A stretch of DNA of 64,000 bases. Origin: Xanthobacter dioxanivorans. Lineage in GTDB: Bacteria; Pseudomonadota; Alphaproteobacteria; Rhizobiales; Xanthobacteraceae. The notes beneath the pieces were generated by a model, which saw only the letters and a list, made by a program, of their open reading frames with translations, did not search any database and was not told where the DNA came from. The DNA is taken from assembly GCF_016807805.1 (NCBI RefSeq), contig NZ_CP063362.1:4444501-4508500 (forward strand). The letters run 5' to 3'. Below, piece after piece: positions 1 to 9,061 of this stretch (position 1 is its first letter; every line of letters begins with the position of its first letter). The position numbers and the translations under genes were made by a program.

Positions 1-838
1 CGTGGAATTTCAAGCGCAAGGTGGTGGCGATCGGCCCCGGCACGCCCTGCCCCACCAGCACGCCGTCGAGCCGGACCACCGGCATCACAACCGTGGTCGC
101 GGCGGTGATGAAGGCTTCGGACGCGGCGTGCGCCTCGGCCACCGTGAAGGCCCGCTCTTCCAGCTGGTAGCCCAGCGCCTTCGCCACCTCCAGCACCACC
201 GTGCGGGTGATTCCGCGCAGAATCCCGCCCTCCGCGGGGCGGGTGAGGATGCGTCGGTCCGGGGTGACGATCCACGCATTGGTGGAGGCGCCCTCGGTCA
301 CCGTGCCGTCGGGGGCGACGAACCAGGCCTCGCGTGCCCCCGCCTCCTTGGCCTGCTGCTTGGCCAGCACGTTGGGAAGGAGCGAGGTGGACTTGATGTC
401 CACCCGGGGCCAGCGGTTCTCGGGCACGGTGATCACCGCCACGCCCTTGGCCGCGGTGGCATCCTGCGCCGCGCGATCGGTGCGGCGGGCGGTGACCACA
501 ACCGAAGGGGCCGTGCCGGGCGGTGGAAAGGGGTGGTCGCGCCGCGCCACGCCCCGGGTCACCTGGAGATAGACCATGCCGTCGGTGACGCTGTTGCGGC
601 GCACCACCTCGTGCAGCACGGCGGAGAGGGCGGCGTGGGTCATGGGGGTGGGAATCGCCAGTTCCCGGAGCGAGCGGTCGAGCCGCTCCAGATGGCGCCT
701 TTCATCCACGAGCCGGCCGCCGAGGACCTCGCAGACCTCGTAGACGCCATCGGCGAACTGATAGCCGCGATCCTCCACGTGCACACTGGCGTGGCGGTGA
801 GGCAAATAGCGTCCGTTGACATAGGCGATGCGCGACAT
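1..838 (-). CDS. D-amino-acid/branched-chain-type aminotransferase (class IV PLP), 3' end cut by window edge
   Basis: The translation starts MSRIAYVNGRYLPHRHASVH and follows the class IV pyridoxal-phosphate aminotransferase fold. The HVEDRGYQFADGVYE segment is typical of D-alanine aminotransferases. The probable Schiff-base lysine sits in VDIKSTSLLPNVLAKQ, and the cofactor phosphate contacts lie in the TEGASTNAWIV and GILRGITR segments. About 279 codons are present and the last few residues lie outside the window. It is the distal gene of a minus-strand run ntrY-ntrX-trkA-trkH, 15 bases after trkH. In related alphaproteobacteria this slot often holds a D-amino-acid aminotransferase ahead of hfq. 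Substrate preference cannot be read from the sequence; branched-chain activity is the main alternative. Confidence 0.88.
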   Translation of the reverse strand, partial: MSRIAYVNGRYLPHRHASVHVEDRGYQFADGVYEVCEVLGGRLVDERRHLERLDRSLRELAIPTPMTHAALSAVLHEVVRRNSVTDGMVYLQVTRGVARRDHPFPPPGTAPSVVVTARRTDRAAQDATAAKGVAVITVPENRWPRVDIKSTSLLPNVLAKQQAKEAGAREAWFVAPDGTVTEGASTNAWIVTPDRRILTRPAEGGILRGITRTVVLEVAKALGYQLEERAFTVAEAHAASEAFITAATTVVMPVVRLDGVLVGQGVPGPIATTLRLKFH

Positions 839-853
839 GAATCCCTGCTTCGG

Positions 854-2266
854 TCAGGTGCGCCAGACGGCGAGATGGAGGACCACGAAGAGCCCGATGA
901 TTTCCAGCCGCCCCGCCACCATGCCCAGCACCGCCACCAGGACGGACCCCACCGGCAGGGAGGAGATGGCCGGCCAGCCGAGGCCTGCGGCGTCGTAGAC
1001 CGGCCCGGTATTGGTGACGACCGCCGCGGCGGCGGCCAACGCCGCCTGGAAGCTCGGCAAGCCGGGGCTGAGGGCGATGGCGCACACGCCGAACAGGAAG
1101 GCGAGGCTCGCCGCGCCGGCCCAGATGCCGCGCATGACCGAGCCCACGCCGCCTTCCAGCGCCGCCGGCTGCACGAGGTGGGGATAGACGAGGCGCATCA
1201 GGTCGCCGCGCGTCCGCAGCAGGATGGCGCGCAGGCGCATCATCTTGAGCCCGCCCGCCACCGAGAGCGCCCCGCCTCCGAGCAGGACCACCAGGATCAC
1301 GAGCCCGGCGGGCAGGCTTTCATAGCTGCCGTCGCGCGGGCCGATGCCGCTGGTGGATATCAGCGAGGCGGCGGAGAACAGTCCGTCGCGCAGCGCCTCC
1401 AGGGACGGCGCGTCCGCCGTGCGGTAGAGGATGGCACCGACGACGACGCCCAGGACCGCCCACCAGCCGATGATGACGAGGCTCTCCACCTGCTCCGGCG
1501 CCGCGTTGACCCGTCGGGTGAGGAGCGCGCGATGCCAGCGCACGCTGGTGGCGCTCCAGAGCAGGAACGGTAGCAGCAGCCATTTCGGGCTCTCATCCAA
1601 GGTGAGGGCGAGCTGCGCCTCGGGCGGCAGGTGTGCGCCGGCCGACACCACCGCCGTCGCCAGGGTGAAGGCCACGTAGAAGCTCTCGCCCCCCATCAGG
1701 AGCAGCACGACGATGAGCCCGGTCGCCGCGACATAAGCAGGGGCGGTCTCGCGCAGCACCGCAACCAGGTCCACCACGTCCAGCGCCGCGCCGCCGCGGG
1801 GTGTCCGGTCGGGCAGGCCGCCAAGGCCGGCGGGCGCGAGCACCGCCACTGCCGAGACCACGGTGAAGAGCCCGCCGGCCCATTGCAGCAGGCCAAACCA
1901 GACGAACAGGCTCGCCGGCCCCTGCTTCAGCGCCGTGAGGCCGGTGGCGGTAAAGGCCGAGACCGCCTCGAACCACGCCGCAAGCGGCGGCAGGCCAGCC
2001 GCGATGGCGATGGAGGGGGTGGCGGCGAGCGGCACCAGCAGCCAGATGGCGGCGACAAGGGCGACGCCGCCGGTCCGGGTCAGGCGCACCGGCCGATCCT
2101 GCATGGTGAAGCGCAAGAGGCCGGCGACGAAGAAGGCGAAGGCGAAGGTGGCCAGGAAGATGGGCGCATGCCCGCTCCCCGTGCGCGCCGCGACCGCCGC
2201 CGGCACAAGGGCCAGCGCACCCATCCCGGCGAGGGCGGCAGCGAGCGGATGCGCGGCGTTGATCAT
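854..2266 (-). CDS. trkH: TrkH-family potassium uptake membrane subunit
   Basis: This 470-residue integral membrane protein is the ion-conducting subunit of a Trk/Ktr-type K+ uptake system in the inner membrane. Selectivity-filter-like loops with the conserved glycine are visible as TATGLTAL, STSGIGP and TNTGPVY, and the C-terminus carries the LEIIGLF segment typical of TrkH. The start follows trkA by only 15 bases, so it is translated as part of the same unit and should pair with the TrkA gating subunit. At about 470 residues it is close to the usual TrkH length. No interruption is seen. Confidence 0.93.
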   Translation of the reverse strand: MINAAHPLAAALAGMGALALVPAAVAARTGSGHAPIFLATFAFAFFVAGLLRFTMQDRPVRLTRTGGVALVAAIWLLVPLAATPSIAIAAGLPPLAAWFEAVSAFTATGLTALKQGPASLFVWFGLLQWAGGLFTVVSAVAVLAPAGLGGLPDRTPRGGAALDVVDLVAVLRETAPAYVAATGLIVVLLLMGGESFYVAFTLATAVVSAGAHLPPEAQLALTLDESPKWLLLPFLLWSATSVRWHRALLTRRVNAAPEQVESLVIIGWWAVLGVVVGAILYRTADAPSLEALRDGLFSAASLISTSGIGPRDGSYESLPAGLVILVVLLGGGALSVAGGLKMMRLRAILLRTRGDLMRLVYPHLVQPAALEGGVGSVMRGIWAGAASLAFLFGVCAIALSPGLPSFQAALAAAAAVVTNTGPVYDAAGLGWPAISSLPVGSVLVAVLGMVAGRLEIIGLFVVLHLAVWRT

Positions 2267-2281
2267 TCCGGCGGCCGCGGA

Positions 2282-3658
2282 TCAGAAGAATTCGAGCGCG
2301 ACGCGGAACAGCTGTTCCACGCGCTTGATGCGGTCGGCGAGGGCGAACAGAACCACCCGGTCGTGCGCCCGTACGACGGTATCGCCGCGCGGCAGCAGCA
2401 CCTGCCCACCGCGCACGATGGCGCCGATGCGCAGGCCCTCCAGAAGGTCGAGGTCGCGCAAGGGCTTGCCCACCAGGGGGGAGGTTTCGAGCGCTTCCGC
2501 CTCGATCATCTCGCCGGTGCCATCGAGCAAGGCGTGCACGCCGCGGATGCGCCCGCGGCGCACGTGCTGGAGCACCTTGGAAACGGTGATCTGGCGCGGG
2601 TTGACATGGGCATCGATGCCGAGGCCCCTGGCGAAGGTGGCGTAGCCCTGCTCGTTGAGCAGGGCGAGGATCCGCTTCGCCCCGATCTGCTTGGCGAGCT
2701 GGCAGGAGAGGATGTTGATGCGATCGTCGTTGGTGAGGGCGATCATGGTGTCCGCCTCGCCCACGCCGGCCTCGTCGAGGATGCCGCGATCGAGCGTGTC
2801 GCCGTTCAGCACCACCGTGCGCGACAGCACTTCCGCGATGGTCTGCGCCCGCTCGCGGGAGGATTCGATGAGCTTGATCCGCGCGGCGGCGTTGCGCTTT
2901 TCCAGCTCGCTGGCGACGTAGTAGCCGATATTCCCGCCGCCGGCGATGACGATGCGCTGGCCGGGCACCTCGTCGTGGCCGAACAGGGAAAGGCCGCGCT
3001 GCACCTGATCGGCCTGAGCGACGAAATAAACGATATCGCCCACCGCCAGCTGGTCGTTGGAGCGGGGAACCAGGGTGCGTCCGTTGCGGCTCACCGCCAC
3101 GATGGTGGCCGGCATGTCCGGGAAAAGCTGGGTGAGCTGGCTCAGCGGCGTGTCCACCACGGGACAGTCCTCGCCGCAGGCGACGCCCACCACCACCACC
3201 GCGCCATCGGCGAAGCTTACGGTGTCGGTGGCGCCGGGCAGCGAGAGGCGGCGCAGGACCATCTCGCCCACCTCCACCTCCGGCGAGATCACCACGTCGA
3301 TGGGCAGCTGGTCGCGCGAGAACAGGTCGCGCCATTCCGGGGCCAGGTAGGTCTGGGCGCGGATGCGGGCCACCTTGGTCGGCACGTTGAACAAGGCGTG
3401 GCCGACCTGGCAGGCCACCATGTTCACCTCGTCGTGCAAGGTCACGGCGATGAGCATGTCCGCCTGCTCGATGCCGGCGCGGGCCAGCACGTCCGGATGG
3501 GACCCCTGCCCCACCACGCCACGCACGTCGAGCTGTTCGGTGACAGCCTGGATGCGACGTGCGTTCGTATCGATGATGGACACGTCGTTCTGCTCAACGG
3601 CGAGGCGCTCGGCAATGCCGAACCCCACCTGGCCCGCGCCGCAGATCACGACCTTCAT
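2282..3658 (-). CDS. trkA: TrkA, NAD-binding gating subunit of K+ uptake
   Basis: TrkA is a cytoplasmic regulator that binds NAD(H) and gates TrkH. The 458-residue product has two RCK_N/RCK_C repeats. The first opens with CGAGQVGFGIAERL (GxGxxG dinucleotide fold) at residues 5-18, and the second has IAGGGNIGYYVASELE near residue 235. I chose the start at 3658 because the Rossmann strand begins at once (MKVVICGAG); an in-frame start 15 codons upstream adds only low-complexity sequence. It lies between ntrX (130 bases upstream) and trkH (15 bases downstream), the usual alphaproteobacterial order. Confidence 0.95.
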   Translation of the reverse strand: MKVVICGAGQVGFGIAERLAVEQNDVSIIDTNARRIQAVTEQLDVRGVVGQGSHPDVLARAGIEQADMLIAVTLHDEVNMVACQVGHALFNVPTKVARIRAQTYLAPEWRDLFSRDQLPIDVVISPEVEVGEMVLRRLSLPGATDTVSFADGAVVVVGVACGEDCPVVDTPLSQLTQLFPDMPATIVAVSRNGRTLVPRSNDQLAVGDIVYFVAQADQVQRGLSLFGHDEVPGQRIVIAGGGNIGYYVASELEKRNAAARIKLIESSRERAQTIAEVLSRTVVLNGDTLDRGILDEAGVGEADTMIALTNDDRINILSCQLAKQIGAKRILALLNEQGYATFARGLGIDAHVNPRQITVSKVLQHVRRGRIRGVHALLDGTGEMIEAEALETSPLVGKPLRDLDLLEGLRIGAIVRGGQVLLPRGDTVVRAHDRVVLFALADRIKRVEQLFRVALEFF

Positions 3659-3788
3659 GCACCCTCCCCCGGACGCCCCGGTCCGGCTGCCTCGCCGACC
3701 CACGTCCCTACGCCCCAGACGACCCTACGCGCCGAAATCCCCACGCCTCGATGCAGCCCCCTTTTTGGGCACTCCGTCAACCGGCGTG

Positions 3789-5156
3789 TCAGCCTACCCC
3801 GAGAGCCTTTAGCTTTCGGTGAAGCGCGGAGCGCTCCATCCCCACGAATTCCGCCGTGCGCGAGATATTGCCGCCGAAGCGGTTGATCTGCGCCGCGAGA
3901 TACTCGCGCTCGAACACCTCCCGCGCCTCCCGCAGCGGAAGTCCCATGAGATGCTCGCCGCCATTGCCATTGGGGAGCGTGGGCACCAGCGCGCCCACGT
4001 CGGGGGGCAGCATGGCGGCGGTGATGGTCGCCTCCGGATCGCCGCCGGCGAGGATGAGCAGGCGTTCGACGTTGTTGCGCAACTGGCGCACGTTGCCCGG
4101 CCAGTCGTGGGACTGCAGCACCGCCATGGCGTCCTCGCCGATGGGCCGGCGCGGCAGGCCGGTGGTCTGCGAGATGGTGTCGACGAAGAATTCGACGAGA
4201 TCGGGAATGTCGTCGCGCCGCTCCGCCAGGGGCGGCACGCGGATCGGGACCACGGAGAGCCGGTGGTAGAGGTCCTCGCGGAAACGGCCCTTGGCGATCT
4301 CATCCTCCAGGTTCCGCCCGGTGGACGAGATGATGCGCACGTCCACGCTCACCTTGTCGTTGGAACCGATGCGGGTGAAGGTCTGCTCCACCAGCACGCG
4401 CAGCACGCGGTTCTGCGTCTCGCGCGGCATGTCGGCGATCTCGTCCAGGAACAGCGTGCCGCCGTGCGCATCGTCGAGGGCGCCGCGCTTGGGCTCGCGA
4501 CCTTCCCCCTCCGCGATGCCGAACAGCTCGAATTCGAGCCGCTCCGGGATGATGGCGGCGGAGTTGAGCACCACGAACGGCCCCTGCGCCCGTCCCGACG
4601 CCACATGGATGAGGCGTGCGGTGAGTTCCTTGCCCGACCCCGATGGGCCGACGATGAGGATGCGGCTGTTGGTGGGCCCGACGCGCTCGATGGTCGCCTT
4701 CAACTGCTGGATCGAGCTTGAGCGGCCCACCAGGACGTGCCCGTGCGGGGCCAGCTGCTTCAGTTCCTTGAGCTCGCGCTTGAGGCGCAGGGTCTCCAGG
4801 GCCCGCTCGGCGACCATGATGAGGCGATCGGCGTTGAACGGCTTCTCGATGAAGTCGTAGGCGCCGCGCTTGATGGCCGCCACCGCGGTCTCGATGTTGC
4901 CGTGGCCGGAAATCATCACCACCGGCACGTCCGGATGCTGCGCCTTGATCTCGTTGAGCAACTCCAGCCCGTCGAGGCGGCTGCCCTGGAGCCAGATGTC
5001 GAGGAACACGAGGTTGGGACGGCGTGCCGCCAGCGATGCGAGGGCGCTGTCGGCGTCCCGGGCGGTGCGGGCGGAATAGCCCTCGTCCTCCAGGATGCCG
5101 GCGACCAGTTCGCAGATGTCGGCCTCATCGTCGACGATGAGGATATCCATGGCCAT
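3789..5156 (-). CDS. ntrX: NtrX, response regulator of nitrogen/redox two-component system
   Basis: This 455-residue regulator has a receiver domain (acidic pair D9/D10, phospho-acceptor D53 in FLDIW, K105), an AAA+ ATPase domain with Walker A GPSGSGKE, and a C-terminal Fis-type helix-turn-helix (GGNISRTAEFVGMERSALHRK). At the place where sigma-54 activators carry GAFTGA it reads FGIAEGEGREPKRGALDDAHG, so the sigma-54 contact loop is absent. That is a known trait of alphaproteobacterial NtrX and implies action outside classical sigma-54 activation. It sits 2 bases after ntrY, its presumed kinase. Confidence 0.96.
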   Translation of the reverse strand: MAMDILIVDDEADICELVAGILEDEGYSARTARDADSALASLAARRPNLVFLDIWLQGSRLDGLELLNEIKAQHPDVPVVMISGHGNIETAVAAIKRGAYDFIEKPFNADRLIMVAERALETLRLKRELKELKQLAPHGHVLVGRSSSIQQLKATIERVGPTNSRILIVGPSGSGKELTARLIHVASGRAQGPFVVLNSAAIIPERLEFELFGIAEGEGREPKRGALDDAHGGTLFLDEIADMPRETQNRVLRVLVEQTFTRIGSNDKVSVDVRIISSTGRNLEDEIAKGRFREDLYHRLSVVPIRVPPLAERRDDIPDLVEFFVDTISQTTGLPRRPIGEDAMAVLQSHDWPGNVRQLRNNVERLLILAGGDPEATITAAMLPPDVGALVPTLPNGNGGEHLMGLPLREAREVFEREYLAAQINRFGGNISRTAEFVGMERSALHRKLKALGVG

Positions 5157-5158
5157 TG

Positions 5159-7396
5159 TCAGGCTCTCCCTGTCTCAGGGACCGGTTGCGCCCCGCCCGC
5201 GCCGGCCGGTGGTAGCCCGTCCGCCCGCATCCGCAGGCGAATCCAGGCCCCTCGGCCTTCGGGCGAATCGTTGAGTTCGATGGAGCCGCCGTGCTCCTCC
5301 ATGATCTTCCCGACAATTGCGAGGCCGAGGCCCGTGCCCTTTTCGCGGGTGGTCACGTACGGCTCCAGAAGCCGGCTGCGCTTGTCCTTCGGCAGGCCGG
5401 CACCGTTGTCGATCACATCAATGACGAGGTCCTCCCCGAAGCGATCCACCTTCACGCGGATGCGTCCCTTGCCGCGCTCCGCCTCCGGCACGCCCTCGAT
5501 GGCTTCGGCGGCGTTCTTGAGGATGTTGGTGAGGGCCTGGGAGATGAGCCGCCGGTCGAAGCGCGCCGGCAGGGAAGCCGGCAGTTCCGCCTCGAAAGTC
5601 ACCTCGGGATGGCCGACGCGCATCAGGAACACGCCCTGGCGAACGGTTTCCGCCAGGTCCTGCGCGTCCACCACGGGTTTCGGCATGCGGGCGAAGGAGG
5701 AGAATTCATCCACCATCCGGCCGATGTCGCCCACCTGGCGGATGATGGTGTCGGTGCACTGGTCGAACACGTCGCGGTCCTGGGTGATGTGGCGCCCGTA
5801 CTTGCGCTTGAGCCGCTCGGCCGAAAGCTGGATCGGGGTCAGCGGGTTCTTGATCTCGTGCGCGATGCGCCGGGCCACGTCCGCCCAGGCGGAGGTGCGC
5901 TGGGCGGAGATGAGGGCGGTGATGTCGTCGAGGGTCACCACCCAGCCGTGGTCGTCGGCCACCGACTGCTCGGTGGTGACCCGCATGGCGAAGATGCGCT
6001 CTCGCCCCTCGCGCTGGATGGTGATGTTGCCCTGGATGATGCGCTCGCCCGCGCCCTTCGCCTCTTCGACGAGGGGCCCCGTCTCCGGCACCACCTCGGC
6101 GAGGGGTTGCCCCAGCGCCTCGGCCTCCGACAGACCGAGCAGCTTCTCGGCGGAACGGTTGAGGATGGTGACGCGCGCCTTCGAATCGATGCCGATCACC
6201 CCGGCGCCGACGCCGGAGAGCACCGCCTCGGTGAAGCGGCGGCGGCTGTCGATCTGGTCGCGGGCGGTGACCAGGGCGTTGCGCTGGGTCTTCAGCTCCA
6301 CCGTCATCTTGTTGAAGGTCTCGCCGAGGGTCGCGAGGTCGCCCTCCGCCTTGTTGACCGGCACCTGCACGTCGAGATTGCCCGCCGCCACCCGGCCTGC
6401 CGCCCACATGAGACGGCGGATGGGAGCAACCAGCCACTTGGAGAAGTTGATGCCCAGCCACACCGCCGAAAGCAGGACGATGAGCGTGACGATGGAATAC
6501 ATGAGCGCGAAGGCGACCTGCACATTGAACCGCCGCTCCTCCAGCGCCCGGTAGTCGGCGAGCGTCTCGCGCGTCACCTTCAGGTAGCCGATGACCCGCG
6601 GATCGATGGGCCGGGCCACATAGAGGTAAAGGTTGTCGAAGCCGGTGAGCGGCACCACGGCGCCGACGAAATCGGCATCCGACGGCAGGTAGATGATGGG
6701 CTGCTCGGCGCTCGCCTCGTTGATGGCGATGTCCGGGGGAACGGTGAACTCGCGGTCCATGCGAAGGTTGGCCCGATCCACCACCGAAAGGTCCTTGTGG
6801 ATGAGCTGCGCCCCCGGCACGTTGCGCAGCGCCGCCTGCGCCGTGAGCACCTGGCGGAACTTCTCGATGTCGCTGTCGTAGGTCGACCGCATGCGCGACA
6901 GGTCGTTGGCCATGGCCAGCGCGTCGCCGCGAATGGAGAGCGCGTGCTCGCGCACATAGGTCTGCGCCACCGAGGCGGCGGAACCGACGATCTCCTGGGT
7001 CCGGGTGGAGAAATAGCGATCGAGGCTGCGGTCCAGCGTCAGGCTCGCCACCACGGCCACCACGATGGCCGGCACCACCGCCACGCCGGCGAACAGGGCG
7101 ATGATCCGCACATGGAGCCGCGAAGCGGCGCGTCCCCGCGCCCGCGCCCTCAGGATCCGCCACACTTCCAGGCCGATGATGGCGAGGAGGATGAGCACCG
7201 CCACGCCGGACGCGCTCAGCACGCCCGCCACCACCTGCGGCGTCGGGACGATGGAGGTGAGCCCCATGAGGATGAGGAAGGTGGCCACCGCGAGCGCCAG
7301 CGACAGCACGACCACCACAGGCGCGAACAGGCGACCGGCGAGGCTGCGCCGCGGCCCTGTTCCCTGTGCGGCGTTCTGAACCGGTGCGTCCATCAT
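5159..7396 (-). CDS. ntrY: NtrY, membrane sensor histidine kinase
   Basis: This 745-residue sensor kinase is the partner of NtrX. The order is N-terminal membrane helices (about residues 25-120), a periplasmic loop, a further membrane span near residue 300, a HAMP linker, a PAS domain (about 390-490), a HisKA domain with the phospho-acceptor His in RIAHEIKNPLTPIQLSAERL, and a HATPase domain with DNGAGLP and GTGLGLAIV boxes. It starts with two adjacent Met codons (7396 or 7393). No ntrB or ntrC precedes it here; the next gene upstream is an unrelated hydrolase after a 313-base gap, so ntrYX should have its own promoter. Confidence 0.95.
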   Translation of the reverse strand: MMDAPVQNAAQGTGPRRSLAGRLFAPVVVVLSLALAVATFLILMGLTSIVPTPQVVAGVLSASGVAVLILLAIIGLEVWRILRARARGRAASRLHVRIIALFAGVAVVPAIVVAVVASLTLDRSLDRYFSTRTQEIVGSAASVAQTYVREHALSIRGDALAMANDLSRMRSTYDSDIEKFRQVLTAQAALRNVPGAQLIHKDLSVVDRANLRMDREFTVPPDIAINEASAEQPIIYLPSDADFVGAVVPLTGFDNLYLYVARPIDPRVIGYLKVTRETLADYRALEERRFNVQVAFALMYSIVTLIVLLSAVWLGINFSKWLVAPIRRLMWAAGRVAAGNLDVQVPVNKAEGDLATLGETFNKMTVELKTQRNALVTARDQIDSRRRFTEAVLSGVGAGVIGIDSKARVTILNRSAEKLLGLSEAEALGQPLAEVVPETGPLVEEAKGAGERIIQGNITIQREGRERIFAMRVTTEQSVADDHGWVVTLDDITALISAQRTSAWADVARRIAHEIKNPLTPIQLSAERLKRKYGRHITQDRDVFDQCTDTIIRQVGDIGRMVDEFSSFARMPKPVVDAQDLAETVRQGVFLMRVGHPEVTFEAELPASLPARFDRRLISQALTNILKNAAEAIEGVPEAERGKGRIRVKVDRFGEDLVIDVIDNGAGLPKDKRSRLLEPYVTTREKGTGLGLAIVGKIMEEHGGSIELNDSPEGRGAWIRLRMRADGLPPAGAGGAQPVPETGRA

Positions 7397-7709
7397 ATGG
7401 CCCGGGGTCCCCCATCGGTATGCCGCCGCGACTCAGTCCGCTGGCGAAGGTGATGCACTGGAACGACACTGGTGCAAAAATGTGACAGACGCACCCCCTC
7501 CCTGACTTTGTCGCCACTCTTCGTTGCGGACTGGTAACTGGGTGAATGAAATGATGTGTGGCGCCCCGGCGGCGTGGGCTTTGACAGGGCATCGGGTTCG
7601 CCGAATCGATGCGCGGCGGCCGCCGGCGCCGTTCGGTCCCGCCACAAAGCGCAGACGGCCGGCACCAAGGCCGGCCGTCGTCGACGAACCCCGACAGAGT
7701 GCGTAATGC
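7397..7709. other. Intergenic region between ntrY and the UPF0173 hydrolase
   Basis: This 313-base stretch has no credible coding sequence. Its right half contains a strong perfect hairpin (7654-7679) that suits termination of the minus-strand hydrolase gene. The left half, with several AT-richer patches around 7470-7560, must hold the ntrY promoter. I could not identify convincing -35/-10 or sigma-54 elements. Confidence 0.6.
7654..7679 (-). terminator. Perfect 10-bp hairpin downstream of the UPF0173 gene
   Basis: GACGGCCGGC and GCCGGCCGTC form a perfect 10-base-pair stem around the 6-base loop ACCAAG. It lies 31 bases past the stop of the minus-strand hydrolase gene. The following T-tract on that strand is poor (TGCGCTTTG), so termination may be weak or the hairpin may mainly protect the 3' end. 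Confidence 0.6.
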
Positions 7710-8426
7710 TCAGATCTCGAAGGAGCCACCGCTCGGCGGTACCACCACCTTCACCGGATGACCTTCGAGGGCCGCCACGAAAGCGGAAGCATCGGGGACC
7801 AGCATCGGGAAGGTGGCGTAATGGCAGGGCACCACCACTTCGACACCCGGCAGGAAGCGCTTGACCGCCAGCGCCGCCACCTCCGGCCCCATGGTGAAAC
7901 GGTCGCCGATGGGAATGAAGACCACCTTCGGCTGGTGGATTTCGGCGAGGAGCGCCATGTCCGAGAAGATGTCGGTGTCCCCCATGTGCCAGACGGTGGG
8001 CTCGCCGGGCGCCTTGATGATGAGCCCCGTGGGATTGCCGAGATATTCGGCGGGCTTGGCGTCGCCGCCCGAAGAATGATCGGCGCGCACCATGGTCACC
8101 GTGAAGCCGCCGGCATCCAGCGTGCCGCCGGTATTCATCATCCGCCCGACATTGCCGGCGCCTCGGGCGGCGAGGAAGCTGCACAGCTCCGGATTTGCCA
8201 CCACGGGCAGGGTGCGGCTGGCGTCCGCGGCGTCCTCCACGAGGGAGATGGTATCGCCCACATGGTCCGAATGGCCGTGGGTGAGAAGGATATGCGTCAC
8301 CCCGCGGGAGGCGTCCTCGACGGTGGAGTGAAAGGACGGGTTGCCGGTGAAGAAGGGGTCGATGAGCACGACCTTGTCCGCGAAATCGAGCCGGAACGCG
8401 GCGTGGCCGAACCAGGTGATCTTCAT
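7710..8426 (-). CDS. UPF0173-type metal-dependent hydrolase (metallo-beta-lactamase fold)
   Basis: The 238-residue product has the metallo-beta-lactamase metal-binding motif THGHSDHVGD near residue 50 and further metal ligands (ADHSSGG, WHMGDTD). The N-terminus MKITWFGHAAFRLDF matches the YtkL/UPF0173 family of small hydrolases whose substrate is unknown. I placed the start at 8426 because the conserved fold begins there; a start 36 codons upstream would add a low-complexity extension. It is monocistronic, and its own promoter region faces the small secreted protein gene at 8617. Confidence 0.92.
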   Translation of the reverse strand: MKITWFGHAAFRLDFADKVVLIDPFFTGNPSFHSTVEDASRGVTHILLTHGHSDHVGDTISLVEDAADASRTLPVVANPELCSFLAARGAGNVGRMMNTGGTLDAGGFTVTMVRADHSSGGDAKPAEYLGNPTGLIIKAPGEPTVWHMGDTDIFSDMALLAEIHQPKVVFIPIGDRFTMGPEVAALAVKRFLPGVEVVVPCHYATFPMLVPDASAFVAALEGHPVKVVVPPSGGSFEI

Positions 8427-8616
8427 GGGATGTGCGCCTTTGGAATACGCGCCCTTCGGCGCTGTGAGCATGCGGGGCGCGGAGTATCCCGAAAGGTCCG
8501 GATGGGCGCAACGGCGGGTGGGCTGAACGATCACTCCCCACTGTCGCTGCCACCTGCGCCTTCACCGCCGCCGAATGAGCGGCTAGGCTGAAGGTCTTTT
8601 CCGGGCGGACGCTGCC

Positions 8617-9051
8617 ATGAAGATCGCCTCGCCAAAGATCGCCCTGCCATTGTCGGCCGCGCTTGCGGCAATGCTTCTCGCCATCCCGGCGGGCGCCCAG
8701 GCACCGATGGTCCGCGTCCAGCCGTTTCAGAAGCCGGCCGTCGTGTTGACCCCGGATGAGATTGCAGCGTTCCGCACGCGCATTTTCAATTGCTGGGCGC
8801 GGCCCTACGCTCCCACCGGCGAAGCGCTGTCTGCGGTGGTGCTCATCAGGTTCAAGCCTGACGGCGGCCTCGACGGCGCCCCCAAGGTCACCGAGGTTTC
8901 GGCCAAGGACCCCACTGTCGCAAAGATGTTTGCCGACAGCGCCGTCAGGGCCGTGTCGAGATGCGCGCCCTTCTCGCAGCTGCCGGCGGAAAAGTACTCC
9001 GCCTGGCGGGAGATCGAGTTCCGGTTCGTGTCCGACCCTCCCCCGCGCTGA
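8617..9051 (+). CDS. Secreted TonB/TolA C-terminal-like small protein
   Basis: This 144-residue protein has a clear signal peptide (MKIASPKIALPLSAALAAML followed by AIPAGAQA). The mature part resembles the C-terminal domain of TonB/TolA: it has the pattern VVLIRFKPDGGLDGAPKVTEVS, an Ala-rich helix with SAVRAVSRCAPF and a final strand EIEFRFV. It lacks the membrane anchor and Pro-rich spacer of true TonB, so it is probably a periplasmic stand-alone domain. It is convergent with tpiA, with only 10 bases between the stops. Its role is unknown; an envelope function is an inference. Confidence 0.8.
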   Translation: MKIASPKIALPLSAALAAMLLAIPAGAQAPMVRVQPFQKPAVVLTPDEIAAFRTRIFNCWARPYAPTGEALSAVVLIRFKPDGGLDGAPKVTEVSAKDPTVAKMFADSAVRAVSRCAPFSQLPAEKYSAWREIEFRFVSDPPPR

Positions 9052-9061
9052 ACGCCTGCGC

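Noticed and set aside
1631..3886. Long plus-strand open frame opposite trkH and trkA
   Set aside because: It is a shadow of two well-recognised minus-strand genes and has no motif of its own.
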